Assembly (NCBI GenBank): GCA_023410595.1
Contig: JAEYPO010000001.1
Span: 186,001 to 250,000 of the forward strand
Source of the DNA: Bacillota bacterium
GTDB taxonomy: Bacteria; Bacillota; Clostridia; Christensenellales; SZUA-584
Reading direction: 5' to 3'
DNA: 64,000 nt
The number at the start of each line of letters is the position of its first letter. The stretch's first letter is position 1. Positions 1-7,754 of the stretch are shown here, in pieces. Position numbers and translations under genes: made by a program. The notes under the pieces are model-generated. The model was not told the DNA's origin. It ran no database searches and saw only the letters and a list, made by a program, of their open reading frames with translations.

Positions 1-297
1 CAGGCAAGGACGGATTTTATGACCGCTGTTGCCTCGCTCGGGCTGGACGACGAGGTTATCGAAAGGCTTCTCGAATGGGATTTCGACATGGATTTCGATT
101 TTGATATGGACATGGATTTCGGCGATGAGGACGGCGGCGAAGCGGACGCTCAGTATAAAGATGACGACGAAGTTCAGCAGTATTCCTCCGCGGCCGGGGA
201 CAGTACCGGCAATGCGAAAGACAAAGACGTCAAAAAAAGCGATAACGGCCAGGGCAAGGGGGAGAACGGCAAGGGCAATTCCAGGCGCAGCAGCTGA
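1..297 (+). CDS. C-terminal part of an acidic, low-complexity protein (5' truncated)
   Basis: The reading frame is open to the left edge, so only the last 98 residues are visible; the ATG at 19 is probably internal. The segment starts with a short helical-looking part (DDEVIERLLEW). A striking run of alternating Asp/Met/Phe (DFDMD-like units) follows, then an acidic linker and a Lys/Gly/Asn-rich tail ending RRSS. I recognise no family. The composition suggests an exposed, disordered C-terminus. It stops about 85 bases before the first copy of the palindromic repeat family and is convergent with the phosphoesterase gene. That it is coding rests on the open frame and strongly biased composition only. 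Confidence 0.55.
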   Translation, partial: QARTDFMTAVASLGLDDEVIERLLEWDFDMDFDFDMDMDFGDEDGGEADAQYKDDDEVQQYSSAAGDSTGNAKDKDVKKSDNGQGKGENGKGNSRRSS

Positions 298-382
298 TAT
301 GATGGCGGCGGCATAAAGCCGGAATATATTTTAATACAATTGTGTTTGGCTAACCTGTCCAATATAAGCGCTTCAATATCGG

Positions 383-414
383 AGTCTTCATAAAGCTAAA
401 GCTTTATGGGGCGT
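383..414 (+). repeat. Palindromic repeat, copy A (left arm decayed)
   Basis: First copy of the interspersed family. The right part (AAAGCTAAAGCTTTATGGGG) matches copy E at 4620 closely, while the left GGGGTCCCCA block has decayed. It lies between the ends of two convergent genes. Confidence 0.6.
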
Positions 415-452
415 GAATGCGAAGCGCTTTTTTCATTACGATCTTACGATGC

Positions 453-1355
453 TTAACTTTCTTCTTCGGAAGCAAGATAAGCAGACAGCTTTTCCGGGCC
501 AGCGAGCAAGGTGCGCTTCACATAGAGCGCGCCGCCTTTAATTGTGCCGACGCACCATTTAACGAGCGATATGTCGGCCTGCTCTATCTCGATAGCCGTT
601 ATGCACCTCGGGTGTACGCAGCTTCCGTCGTTAAAATAAAGCGCTCCGCCCGGCTCGGGGAAAACGGCCCGGTGCGTGTGGCCGGCGACAATCATGCGGT
701 CTTGGCTCTGAGCCCATCTTGTGAGCCTGTCTTCTACCTTTGTCGCTTTTTTGTTGTTCTTAGCGGCGCTTGTGGGGTCGTTTACCCCCAGCGCTTCAAA
801 AGGCCTCCAAAGGTTATGGACGAGAAACCTTGCGAGCTTCCACAAACAGCTGTTGAAAAAATCCACCTGATGGCCGTGCACGAGAAATATATCCTTTCCC
901 GTTTCGGTATGGCGAAGTATAAGCCCCTCATATATTTTGATGTTTTTAAAAAGCGGTACGCATTTATTTCGCGCGTCGTAATAACAGCTTAGGTTGCCGC
1001 GGCAAAACGACATGTCCTTCTTTATCATGTCGTGATTGCCGTAAATCATATAAAGCCTCTTGTCCTCGTGAAACCTGGCCAGAAGATTCAGCGAATCCTT
1101 GTGCGCTTCCGCGATATCCGAAAAGCAATAGTTTTCCCAGAGCTCGTCGCCGTCGCCTATCTCAATGTACGTAAAACCATTATCATAGTAATATTCGAGC
1201 GCCCCGTTGTATATGTTCTGGTTTCTCAAAAAATCATCGCTCCAGCTTCCGTCGCCGCGGTGGCAGTCGCTTAAAAGCACTACCTTCGAGGCGTCCGAAA
1301 TGGGAATCACCCGGGAAGAGGCGTATATTTGGGATAATCGGTTTAACGGTGTCAT
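453..1355 (-). CDS. Calcineurin-like metallophosphoesterase
   Basis: A 300-residue protein with the metal-binding blocks of the metallophosphoesterase superfamily in order. These are LLSDCHRGDG near residue 30 (DxH-type block), EIGDGDELW near residue 65, YGNHDM near residue 105 (GNHD block), VHGHQVDF near residue 160, and AGHTHRAVFPEPG near residue 225 (GHTH block). The family hydrolyses phosphomono- or phosphodiesters with two metal ions. The arrangement recalls UDP-2,3-diacylglucosamine hydrolase-like enzymes, but substrate cannot be assigned and lipid A is not expected in this organism. No signal peptide is seen, so it is probably cytoplasmic. Start: ATG behind GGGGAGG. It lies 15 bases downstream of the DUF4474 gene on the same strand, so the two are probably one operon. 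Confidence 0.88.
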   Translation of the reverse strand: MTPLNRLSQIYASSRVIPISDASKVVLLSDCHRGDGSWSDDFLRNQNIYNGALEYYYDNGFTYIEIGDGDELWENYCFSDIAEAHKDSLNLLARFHEDKRLYMIYGNHDMIKKDMSFCRGNLSCYYDARNKCVPLFKNIKIYEGLILRHTETGKDIFLVHGHQVDFFNSCLWKLARFLVHNLWRPFEALGVNDPTSAAKNNKKATKVEDRLTRWAQSQDRMIVAGHTHRAVFPEPGGALYFNDGSCVHPRCITAIEIEQADISLVKWCVGTIKGGALYVKRTLLAGPEKLSAYLASEEES

Positions 1356-1370
1356 AAAGCGCCTCCCCGG

Positions 1371-2390
1371 TTATTTGAGGTATTTTTGCAGTACGTTGAA
1401 CTTGTCGTAAAGCTTTTGCGTCCTTCCGATTTCCAAGATGCTGCCGTACAGCGCGGGGTCTAGCCTGCTCGCCGCCTCGAGCTTGGCAAGCGCGCCTTTT
1501 TCATTGCCCGTAAGCTCGTTGAACCTGTCGCACAGATACTTGTTTTTCTTCTGGATAAAGCTCATCATGGCCTTTGTGCGAGTATACGGCTGCCTTGATC
1601 GCGGCTCAGCGTACACAAAGCTCACGGTGTTGCCGCTTATATTAAGATCCCGGTCGGTATAACCCATCCTTTTCATAGCGGCAAGGAACGCCGTCAGCAT
1701 ATTACGGTCTTTGAGCCCTATGCTTATCCTCGCGGTAAGCTCGGAAGGCTCTGAAAGTTCCCCGAGTTTAAAGCCCGTGAGCCACCAGTGCCTGCCCTGC
1801 CGCCGGAACAGTTCTCTGCCGTTCTTCATGAGCGAATAAGATATCGGAAGCATATCCGCCGGAGCGGCGGTATCGTAAAGCGTGCCGTTGAATACGCCCG
1901 GAATATTGAGGTTAGGCCTTGTCGTGGTATATACGCCCACCTCGCAGCCGGTCGTTATGCCGTACTGCCCTTTCCAGAACTCTATGAGCCACTTTTTGCC
2001 CCCGTATTCAAAATATGCGGGCTCGCAGTCTATTATCATATTCATAGCGGCCGCGGCCTCGTCGTAAAGCTGGCAATAGCCGAAATCTCTCTGCCACGCG
2101 TTCATGTCCGAATAGAAGATGTCCTGCTTCGGTTCGTATGCAAACCCTGCTATCGGACGTTTTTCCATAGACTGCTTTACGTCGGCTGATACTCCTGTTA
2201 AGGCTCCCTTAAGTAAACCGGTCACGCCGCGTATGCCCAATTTAACTATGAATACGAAAAGCGCTATAATGCCTAAAAGCGCCGCCGCGCCTAAAAGCGT
2301 CATACCGATAATGAATAATGTCTGCCCGGTAGTCGGCCCGGGCTGCCCGCCCGCCGCCTGCAGCAATATACTGTATAGATTCGTTAACAT
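1371..2390 (-). CDS. DUF4474-type protein with N-terminal membrane segment
   Basis: I chose the ATG at 2390 (MLTNLYS, preceded by GGTGG), giving 339 residues; an upstream TTG at 2429 lacks a ribosome site. One strong hydrophobic segment lies at about residues 22-52. A soluble domain follows with the block NMIIDCEP...EFWKGQYGITTGCEVGVY, which I recognise as typical of DUF4474 proteins of Clostridia. No catalytic residues can be named. A C-terminal helical region contains short charged repeats. It is probably anchored in the membrane with the large domain on one face. It is the first gene of a likely two-gene operon with the phosphoesterase, so a shared role is possible but not shown. Confidence 0.7.
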   Translation of the reverse strand: MLTNLYSILLQAAGGQPGPTTGQTLFIIGMTLLGAAALLGIIALFVFIVKLGIRGVTGLLKGALTGVSADVKQSMEKRPIAGFAYEPKQDIFYSDMNAWQRDFGYCQLYDEAAAAMNMIIDCEPAYFEYGGKKWLIEFWKGQYGITTGCEVGVYTTTRPNLNIPGVFNGTLYDTAAPADMLPISYSLMKNGRELFRRQGRHWWLTGFKLGELSEPSELTARISIGLKDRNMLTAFLAAMKRMGYTDRDLNISGNTVSFVYAEPRSRQPYTRTKAMMSFIQKKNKYLCDRFNELTGNEKGALAKLEAASRLDPALYGSILEIGRTQKLYDKFNVLQKYLK

Positions 2391-2469
2391 CAAGACCACC
2401 CAAAATAATTTATATAGTATAATATTCAAGTGGATGGTTTTGTGTTAGCATGCTTGCGCATATAAATAC

Positions 2470-2504
2470 GGGGTCCCCAAAAAGTCGTGAGACTCTTCGG
2501 GGTG
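2470..2504 (+). repeat. Palindromic repeat, copy B
   Basis: GGGGTCCCC at the left, then AAAGTCGTGAGACT, then CGGGGTG. The outer CCCC/GGGG and inner AGTC/GACT blocks can pair. It lies between divergent genes, upstream of the CBS promoter. Confidence 0.7.
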
Positions 2505-2551
2505 TGTATAGCCGGGATATATTTGTTCTCTAAAGGTTAACATTTTTGATG

Positions 2552-2580
2552 TTGATACGGCAGTTTTTACGTGCTATTAT
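2552..2580 (+). promoter_or_regulatory. Sigma-A type promoter of the CBS gene
   Basis: TTGATA, a 17-base spacer, and TATTAT, about 95 bases upstream of the CBS-protein start. Both hexamers and the spacing fit the housekeeping consensus. Confidence 0.6.
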
Positions 2581-2674
2581 ACAAGCGAAGATGGATATTT
2601 TTCAAACCCGTGGCTTTTTTTGTGTATAAAGCAGGTGCGCCATATTTTGCGGAGCATTACGGGAACGGAGCGCT

Positions 2675-3100
2675 ATGAACATACTGTTTTTTCTAAAACC
2701 CAAAGGCGATATCGCCTTTATCTATGACGATTTCACATTGCGTCAGGCGCTGGAAAAGATGAAGCATTACGGCTATACCGCAATACCTGTACTAAGCCGC
2801 GCAGGTAAATATGTCGGCACACTGAGCGAAGGCGACCTTTTATGGGCGGTACTGGGCCTCAATGCATTTGACGATCACACGAAAGAGCAATACTATGTCA
2901 AGGATATACTGAAAGGCAAGACAAACGCGTCCGTAAACGTCAACGCGGTGATAGAAGACCTGCTTCTGCTCGCAATGAATCAGAACTTTGTGCCTGTTAC
3001 GGACGACCGGGGCCTGTTCATAGGAATCGTTACCCGCCGCGATATTCTGCAGTACTACTACGATATGACGCACAACGAGGAAAAACAGGCGGCAACATAA
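2675..3100 (+). CDS. CBS domain pair protein
   Basis: A 141-residue protein made almost only of two CBS motifs. The first covers residues about 12-62 (FTLRQALEKMKHYGYTAIPVLSRAGKYVGTLSEGDLL, shown in part by AIPVLSRAGKYVGTLSEGDL). The second is near residues 75-130 (VPVTDDRGLFIGIVTRRDIL). Such pairs form a Bateman module that usually binds adenosine nucleotides and senses energy state. No effector domain is attached, so it may act in trans or bind a partner. It is cytoplasmic, starts with ATG behind GGAACGGAG, and has its own promoter at 2552. It is followed by a small TTG-started gene. Confidence 0.85.
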   Translation: MNILFFLKPKGDIAFIYDDFTLRQALEKMKHYGYTAIPVLSRAGKYVGTLSEGDLLWAVLGLNAFDDHTKEQYYVKDILKGKTNASVNVNAVIEDLLLLAMNQNFVPVTDDRGLFIGIVTRRDILQYYYDMTHNEEKQAAT

Positions 3101-3172
3101 TAACAAAAGGTTTCGCGTATTCAGAATTATAATCGCAAAATTGGACAAAGTATTTTTCAGGGAGGTGATTTA

Positions 3173-3301
3173 TTGAAGTACAAAAAGATAGATGACCGCA
3201 AATCGCAGAAGATGAGAATACAAAATGAGAAACGGGCCGAAAAAATACCTGATATGTATAAAAGAGACGACAGCCCGGAGCAAAATGGTGAAGATTTTTA
3301 A
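3173..3301 (+). CDS. Small basic hypothetical protein, 42 aa
   Basis: A TTG codon follows a near-perfect ribosome site (GGGAGGTGATTT, spacing about 7) and opens a 42-residue frame beginning MKYKKIDDRKSQKMRIQNEK and ending NGEDF. The peptide is highly charged with no membrane segment or cysteine. I do not recognise it. It lies 72 bases after the CBS gene and ends 8 bases before repeat copy C. The strength of the ribosome site is the main reason for calling it. Confidence 0.5.
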   Translation: MKYKKIDDRKSQKMRIQNEKRAEKIPDMYKRDDSPEQNGEDF

Positions 3302-3308
3302 GTATTAC

Positions 3309-3345
3309 CACCCCAAAAAGCCTCACGACTTTTTGGGGACCCCGA
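3309..3345 (-). repeat. Palindromic repeat, copy C (reverse orientation)
   Basis: Read on the minus strand it begins GGGGTCCCCAAAAAG and ends CTTTTTGGGGTG. The 10-bp stem CCCCAAAAAG/CTTTTTGGGG is perfect, with loop TCGTGAGG. Confidence 0.75.
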
Positions 3346-3487
3346 TATTAAAACCTTAAAATGAGAAAGCTTATTTTTCTCTCTTAAGGAAACCGGCCTC
3401 GGCGGGGCCGCGGTATGGGAACTGCCCAGAACGCGGACGGTGCGATGCTGCGTGAGCTTAAAAAGCAATATAAAGTAAACGAACAAT

Positions 3488-3513
3488 AAAAAGAGCCTTC
3501 AAGGGCTCTTTTG
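3488..3513 (+). terminator. Rho-independent terminator
   Basis: AAGAGCC, loop TTCAAG..., GGCTCTT, followed by a short T run. It lies before the convergent MBL gene end. Confidence 0.65.
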
Positions 3514-3522
3514 TCGTTATAC

Positions 3523-3557
3523 GGGTTCCCTAAAAGTCGTGAGGCTTGATGGGGTGT
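3523..3557 (+). repeat. Palindromic repeat, copy D
   Basis: GGGTTCCCTAAAAGTCGTGA followed by GGCTTGATGGGGTG. It belongs to the GTCGTGAGGCTT subfamily shared with copies B, C, G and K. It sits just past the end of the MBL gene. Confidence 0.7.
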
Positions 3558-3575
3558 AGATGAAGAGGCACGCTA

Positions 3576-4325
3576 TCATTCATAGATATCCGCGTGCCAC
3601 TCGCTGTGCAGAAATCCGCCTCCGCAGCCGATTATGGCCTCTTCGTAAGTGATCTCCCTGCCTGCGCTCAGTATCGCGTTATAATACGCAAGCCGCTTAT
3701 CTATTTCGTTATGTATACTGTTGCTGCCGGAAAACTCCGGCCCGTGGCCGGGCATAAACAAATACCTGCCGTAGCGCTTAAGCATGCAAAGCGCGTCGGC
3801 GTGCCTTTGAATGCAGCCGGGATCCGTTACGGGCAGCACCGGCTCCCCCTGCTCGGAGAAGATAAGCTCGTCAGCTATATGCAAATACTTATCGTCAATA
3901 AGCGTAAGCAGCGTGCACGGCGAATGCCCCGGAAACGGAATCATGCGGACGGCATGCTCTTTGAAGGCTATTGTCCGCTCGTTTTCTATCAACACCGAGG
4001 GTGTATAGTAGTGTCGTTCATCCTTTTCTGTCCACAATTCAAGCGTTTCGTTATAGCGACCGCTGCCGTAGACTGTAACATCAGGCAGTACTTTTAAGCC
4101 TTCCATATGGTCGTCATGGAAGTGGGATATTATGACGCCTTCAATATTCCATCCGCATTCGTTGATATCGCCTAAAACCTGCTCGCCCATAAATGCGTAA
4201 CCCGAATCGATGAGCAGCACGCTCCCGCCAGAAACGAGCGCGTATATATTAGTGCAAAACCTGTGCCCGGGCAGCGGCTCAAACACGTACCGGAACAGTC
4301 CCTTTGAAAGTTCTCTTTTTAACAT
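3576..4325 (-). CDS. MBL-fold metallo-hydrolase
   Basis: A 249-residue metallo-beta-lactamase-fold hydrolase. The metal site is clear: SHFHDDH near residue 85 (HxHxDH), PGHSPC near residue 132, and D in IADELIF near residue 150. MPGHGPEF near residue 190 supplies the last histidine. The size fits small glyoxalase II-like or phosphorylcholine-esterase-like members, but the substrate cannot be read from sequence. No signal peptide is present. Start: ATG behind GAGGTAAA. It is a single gene between repeat copy D and the divergent subtilase. Confidence 0.85.
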   Translation of the reverse strand: MLKRELSKGLFRYVFEPLPGHRFCTNIYALVSGGSVLLIDSGYAFMGEQVLGDINECGWNIEGVIISHFHDDHMEGLKVLPDVTVYGSGRYNETLELWTEKDERHYYTPSVLIENERTIAFKEHAVRMIPFPGHSPCTLLTLIDDKYLHIADELIFSEQGEPVLPVTDPGCIQRHADALCMLKRYGRYLFMPGHGPEFSGSNSIHNEIDKRLAYYNAILSAGREITYEEAIIGCGGGFLHSEWHADIYE

Positions 4326-4589
4326 TGGCTTTACCTCGATTTGCAGTTATAATAACCGCTTCTGCGGCATCGGCTGATTCAATAAATGCGATGATGTGTA
4401 TTTATTAAAGTATAATAGTTTTTGTGGCCGCCGTTATGCGGGCGGCATTGCGCCCATGCATCATTATAGATTTATTGGAAGCGGATGTAAAGGCGCCCCT
4501 GTAAATGCATGTTTTGCCCGGGCTGTATGTTAACTTGAATGCTGATATATTTCGATATAATATATAACGAAGTTTTGAAGGACCAAAGC

Positions 4590-7586
4590 ATGAAAAACGA
4601 CAATGAAAGAATAAATAACGGGGTCCCCATAAAGCCTAAAGCTTTATGGGGTGATAATAACGAGGTCCCCATAATGCCCAAGGCTATATGGGGTATTAAG
4701 CATTATTTAAAGAGCATAACGGCTGCCTTGATGTCGCTGCTTATCGCGTTTTCCGTAATGTCGGCGGGCATAATGAGCGCGTTTGCCGCCGGAGAAGAAA
4801 CTGAGCAGCCTTCGGCGCACCCGCCTGCTGAGACGGCGCAGCCTGCCGAAACGCAGCAGGAAGAACAGGCCGAAGACCAGGAGGTTAATGTAACGCAGGT
4901 CGACGGAGCCGATTGCGTAGACGATCAGATTATAGTAAAGTTCAAGGAAACGGTGTCGGAGGCGGGCGTTATTAATACGCTTGATTCTGTGGAAAGCGGA
5001 GCCGTGCAGCAGTTGCCTTCGGAAAACCTTGTCATTTCCGAAGTGCCGGAAGGCGAATCGGTAGAGAGCTTTATCGACACCATGGAGGCTATGCCGGAAG
5101 TCGAGTACGCGCAGCCTAATTACATATACCCTTTGTCCGAGCCTGAAACGATATCCGATTCGGCGGGTTTAAAGCCCGCGGCGGCGGTGAACGACCCGTA
5201 TGCGGGCAACCAGTGGTATTTAAACCAGATACGCGCGTATGACGCCTGGGATATAACAATGGGCAGCCCTAGCGTGCGCGTCGCCGTGCTGGATACCGGC
5301 GTTGACATAGACCACCCGGACCTCGCGGGCCAGATAGCGGCTCAGACGGACGTGGTAGATAACGACTCAAACGCGGACGACGATAACGGCCACGGCACGC
5401 ACGTGGCGGGCATAATTGGCGCCGGCGCCAACAACGGCATTGGCGTGGCAGGGGTGGCTCCGGGCGCTAAGCTGATAGCGGTCGACGTATTTACGACATA
5501 TCTGGATAACGGGGTACAAAGATGGGGCGCGCTTACGCTCGATGTGGTCGAAGGCATAAACTACGCGTTAACCAATGGGGCAGACGTTATAAATTTAAGC
5601 CTCGGCAGCTACGACAGCGACTACGCCTTTGAAGGTGCTGTAAACAACGCTGTCGCCAGCGGCGTGCCCGTTATATGCGCGGCGGGCAACGACAACGTCA
5701 GCTATCCGCATTATCCCAGCGATTACGCTGCTTCGGTAAGCGTTATCGCCACCGGATGGGACGACACACGCGCCAGCTATTCAAACTACGGTACCGATAA
5801 GGATATAAGCGCGCCGGGCGGCGATAACCAGAACTCTCCAAGCAGCCGTATACTGTCCACATATCCTGGTCAATACGCGTGGATGAACGGTACGTCTATG
5901 GCCGCTCCCGTAGTGTCGGGCGTGGCGGCGCTTATGCTGTCGGCAAATCCGTCTTTAAGTCCGGCTCAGTTAAAGAACATTTTATATGCCACGGCTGCGG
6001 ACCTCGGCGCGCCGGGCAGAGATATCGAATACGGCGAAGGCCGCGTAGACGCTTATTATGCGGTGGCGGCAGCGGCAGCTCCCGTCCATGTAACGAACTT
6101 AGTGCTCAGCAGCAGCTCTGAAACAATGTCGCCGGGCGCCGCGTTGACGCTGGGCGCAACATTGCAGCCGGGCAATACGACGTTCCCGAAAATCATCTGG
6201 GCAAGCAGCAACGCGGGTGTAGCCACCGTGGACAGGACGGGGAGAGTAGTGGCGGTGGGCGCGGGCAGAGCCATAGTTACCGCGACCGCGGACGGAGTTT
6301 CGGAGTCGTGCAGCATAACCGTCGCGGCGCCGCAGTACACAGTGACCTTTGACAGCATGGGAGGCAGCCCGGTATCTTCAATGACATTAAGTGGCGGCGC
6401 AAGCATATCGTCGCCTCCTTCCACGTCTATGGCGGGCAGTGCGTTTGCCGGATGGTATCCTACGCCGCAATACAATACGGCGCCCGTAAGCTTTCCGTAT
6501 GCAGTGACGGCAAACGTTACGCTGTACGCGAAATGGGCGGCAAACAGTTTCAGCGTTGTGTTCGATTCTCAGGGCGGCAGCGCTGTTCCGGCGCAGCCCG
6601 CCGCGTATAATTGCGGCATATACCAGCCCGCCGCGCCTTACAGAACGGGGTACGCGTTCGCCGGATGGTACAGGGAGCCGTACTTCGCAACGGCATGGAG
6701 ATTCGGGTACGACATGGTGCAGTGCGATACGACGCTGTACGCGAAATGGCAGAAGATGGGGCCGTATCTTGCAAACATATCCCTTTCGGCGGGAAGCCTG
6801 TCAAGGGCGTTCTCCGGAATGGTGTACAGCTATAAAGTATATCTCGGGGAAAATGAGCCGGGCGTTATGATCACCCCGGAAAGGGAATACTCCGGTACCT
6901 CGATGACTATAAACGGCAAGGTGGTTGCGAGCACATACGTATCGCTCGCCAATGGCAAGAGCGCCAGGATAACCGTAAAGACAAAGTACGGTAGAACGGC
7001 TAAAACATACAAGCTTACCGTTACAAGGGCAAAGTCCACTAATAACAATCTGGCGTCGCTTTCCGCGACCGCGGGAGCGTTTGACAGGCCGTTCGACCCA
7101 GACGTGTCAAAATATACGCTCGTGCTGGGTGAGAACACGAAAAGCACAGTGATAAAGGCGGTTCCCGCGGCAGGTAAGGCCGCGAGAGTATCGCCGGCTT
7201 CAAAGAAGATATCGCTTAATAACGGTCAAAGCAAGGCCTTAAAGATTACTGTGAAAGCGCAGTCGGGCGCAAGCAAAACGTACATTGTGACCGTCGTACG
7301 CGCGCCGTCGTCAAACGCGAACCTTAAAAGCATAAGGGCGGGATATCTCACGCCGAAATTCAATCCGAATATAACGGATTATTCGATAACGCTGCCCGCA
7401 AACAAAGGCTCGGCCAGCATATCCGTAAAACCGTTGGGCTATAAGGCGGCGGTATATATCGACGGCGCAAAGAAGTCGTCAAAGAAGATAGCGCTTGCAA
7501 ACGGACAGAGCGTTTTAGTGCACATAACGGTAACCGCGCAGGCGGGCACCACAAGGGACTACTATATAACGGTGTCAAGGCCGTAG
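4590..7586 (+). CDS. Secreted S8 subtilase with Big, InlB and cadherin-like repeats
   Basis: The ATG at 4590 follows GAAGGA, giving 998 residues; the frame opens upstream at 4539 without a ribosome site. Residues about 10-35 are encoded by two copies of the palindromic repeat (GVPIKPKALWG, EVPIMPKAIWG). A signal peptide follows (hydrophobic 43-66, cleavage near AFAAG), then a Glu/Pro/Ala-rich linker and an inhibitor-like propeptide (DQIIVKF to EVEYAQPNYIYP). The catalytic domain has D235 (LDTGVD), H268 (GHGTHVAG) and S436 (GTSMAAP), so it should be an active serine endopeptidase. Then come a Big_2-like domain (about 499-577), two InlB B-repeats (582-652 and 653-722, each with FxGWY and LYAKW), and three cadherin-like sandwich repeats (725-998). 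No LPXTG or SLH motif is seen. It is monocistronic, with a terminator at 7609. Confidence 0.93.
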   Translation: MKNDNERINNGVPIKPKALWGDNNEVPIMPKAIWGIKHYLKSITAALMSLLIAFSVMSAGIMSAFAAGEETEQPSAHPPAETAQPAETQQEEQAEDQEVNVTQVDGADCVDDQIIVKFKETVSEAGVINTLDSVESGAVQQLPSENLVISEVPEGESVESFIDTMEAMPEVEYAQPNYIYPLSEPETISDSAGLKPAAAVNDPYAGNQWYLNQIRAYDAWDITMGSPSVRVAVLDTGVDIDHPDLAGQIAAQTDVVDNDSNADDDNGHGTHVAGIIGAGANNGIGVAGVAPGAKLIAVDVFTTYLDNGVQRWGALTLDVVEGINYALTNGADVINLSLGSYDSDYAFEGAVNNAVASGVPVICAAGNDNVSYPHYPSDYAASVSVIATGWDDTRASYSNYGTDKDISAPGGDNQNSPSSRILSTYPGQYAWMNGTSMAAPVVSGVAALMLSANPSLSPAQLKNILYATAADLGAPGRDIEYGEGRVDAYYAVAAAAAPVHVTNLVLSSSSETMSPGAALTLGATLQPGNTTFPKIIWASSNAGVATVDRTGRVVAVGAGRAIVTATADGVSESCSITVAAPQYTVTFDSMGGSPVSSMTLSGGASISSPPSTSMAGSAFAGWYPTPQYNTAPVSFPYAVTANVTLYAKWAANSFSVVFDSQGGSAVPAQPAAYNCGIYQPAAPYRTGYAFAGWYREPYFATAWRFGYDMVQCDTTLYAKWQKMGPYLANISLSAGSLSRAFSGMVYSYKVYLGENEPGVMITPEREYSGTSMTINGKVVASTYVSLANGKSARITVKTKYGRTAKTYKLTVTRAKSTNNNLASLSATAGAFDRPFDPDVSKYTLVLGENTKSTVIKAVPAAGKAARVSPASKKISLNNGQSKALKITVKAQSGASKTYIVTVVRAPSSNANLKSIRAGYLTPKFNPNITDYSITLPANKGSASISVKPLGYKAAVYIDGAKKSSKKIALANGQSVLVHITVTAQAGTTRDYYITVSRP
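4620..4653 (+). repeat. Palindromic repeat, copy E (inside the subtilase gene)
   Basis: GGGGTCCCCATAAAGCCTAA then AGCTTTATGGGGTG. The stem CCCCATAAAGC/GCTTTATGGGG is a perfect 11 bp with loop CTAAA. It is translated in frame as GVPIKPKALWG. Confidence 0.85.
4662..4695 (+). repeat. Palindromic repeat, copy F (inside the subtilase gene)
   Basis: Second in-frame copy, offset 42 bases from copy E, translated as EVPIMPKAIWG. The stem CCCCATA..GCC/GGC..TATGGGG keeps pairing although several bases differ from copy E. Confidence 0.8.
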
Positions 7587-7608
7587 AGCGCAAGAACTTA
7601 TGTTACTT

Positions 7609-7647
7609 AAAAAACAGACGGTGAATTGAACGCCGCCTGTTTTTTTA
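7609..7647 (+). terminator. Terminator of the subtilase gene
   Basis: AAAACAG..GG(T/C)G pairs with CGCC..CTGTTTT around an internal loop and is followed by seven T residues. Confidence 0.75.
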
Positions 7648-7754
7648 TGCGGCGTTATTCGCGCTTTTTAATGCCGCGAATAATTGATTTAAATAATGGG
7701 CAAATAATAAAGCATAAGGGTATTGTGACCATCGAGGAGGGAGAGTAAGCGGCC

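Noticed and set aside
3415..3489. Possible 24-codon gene MGTAQNADGAMLRELKKQYK...
   Set aside because: It is followed by a terminator, but there is no ribosome site at a usable distance and the codons upstream look non-coding. It could be a gene remnant.
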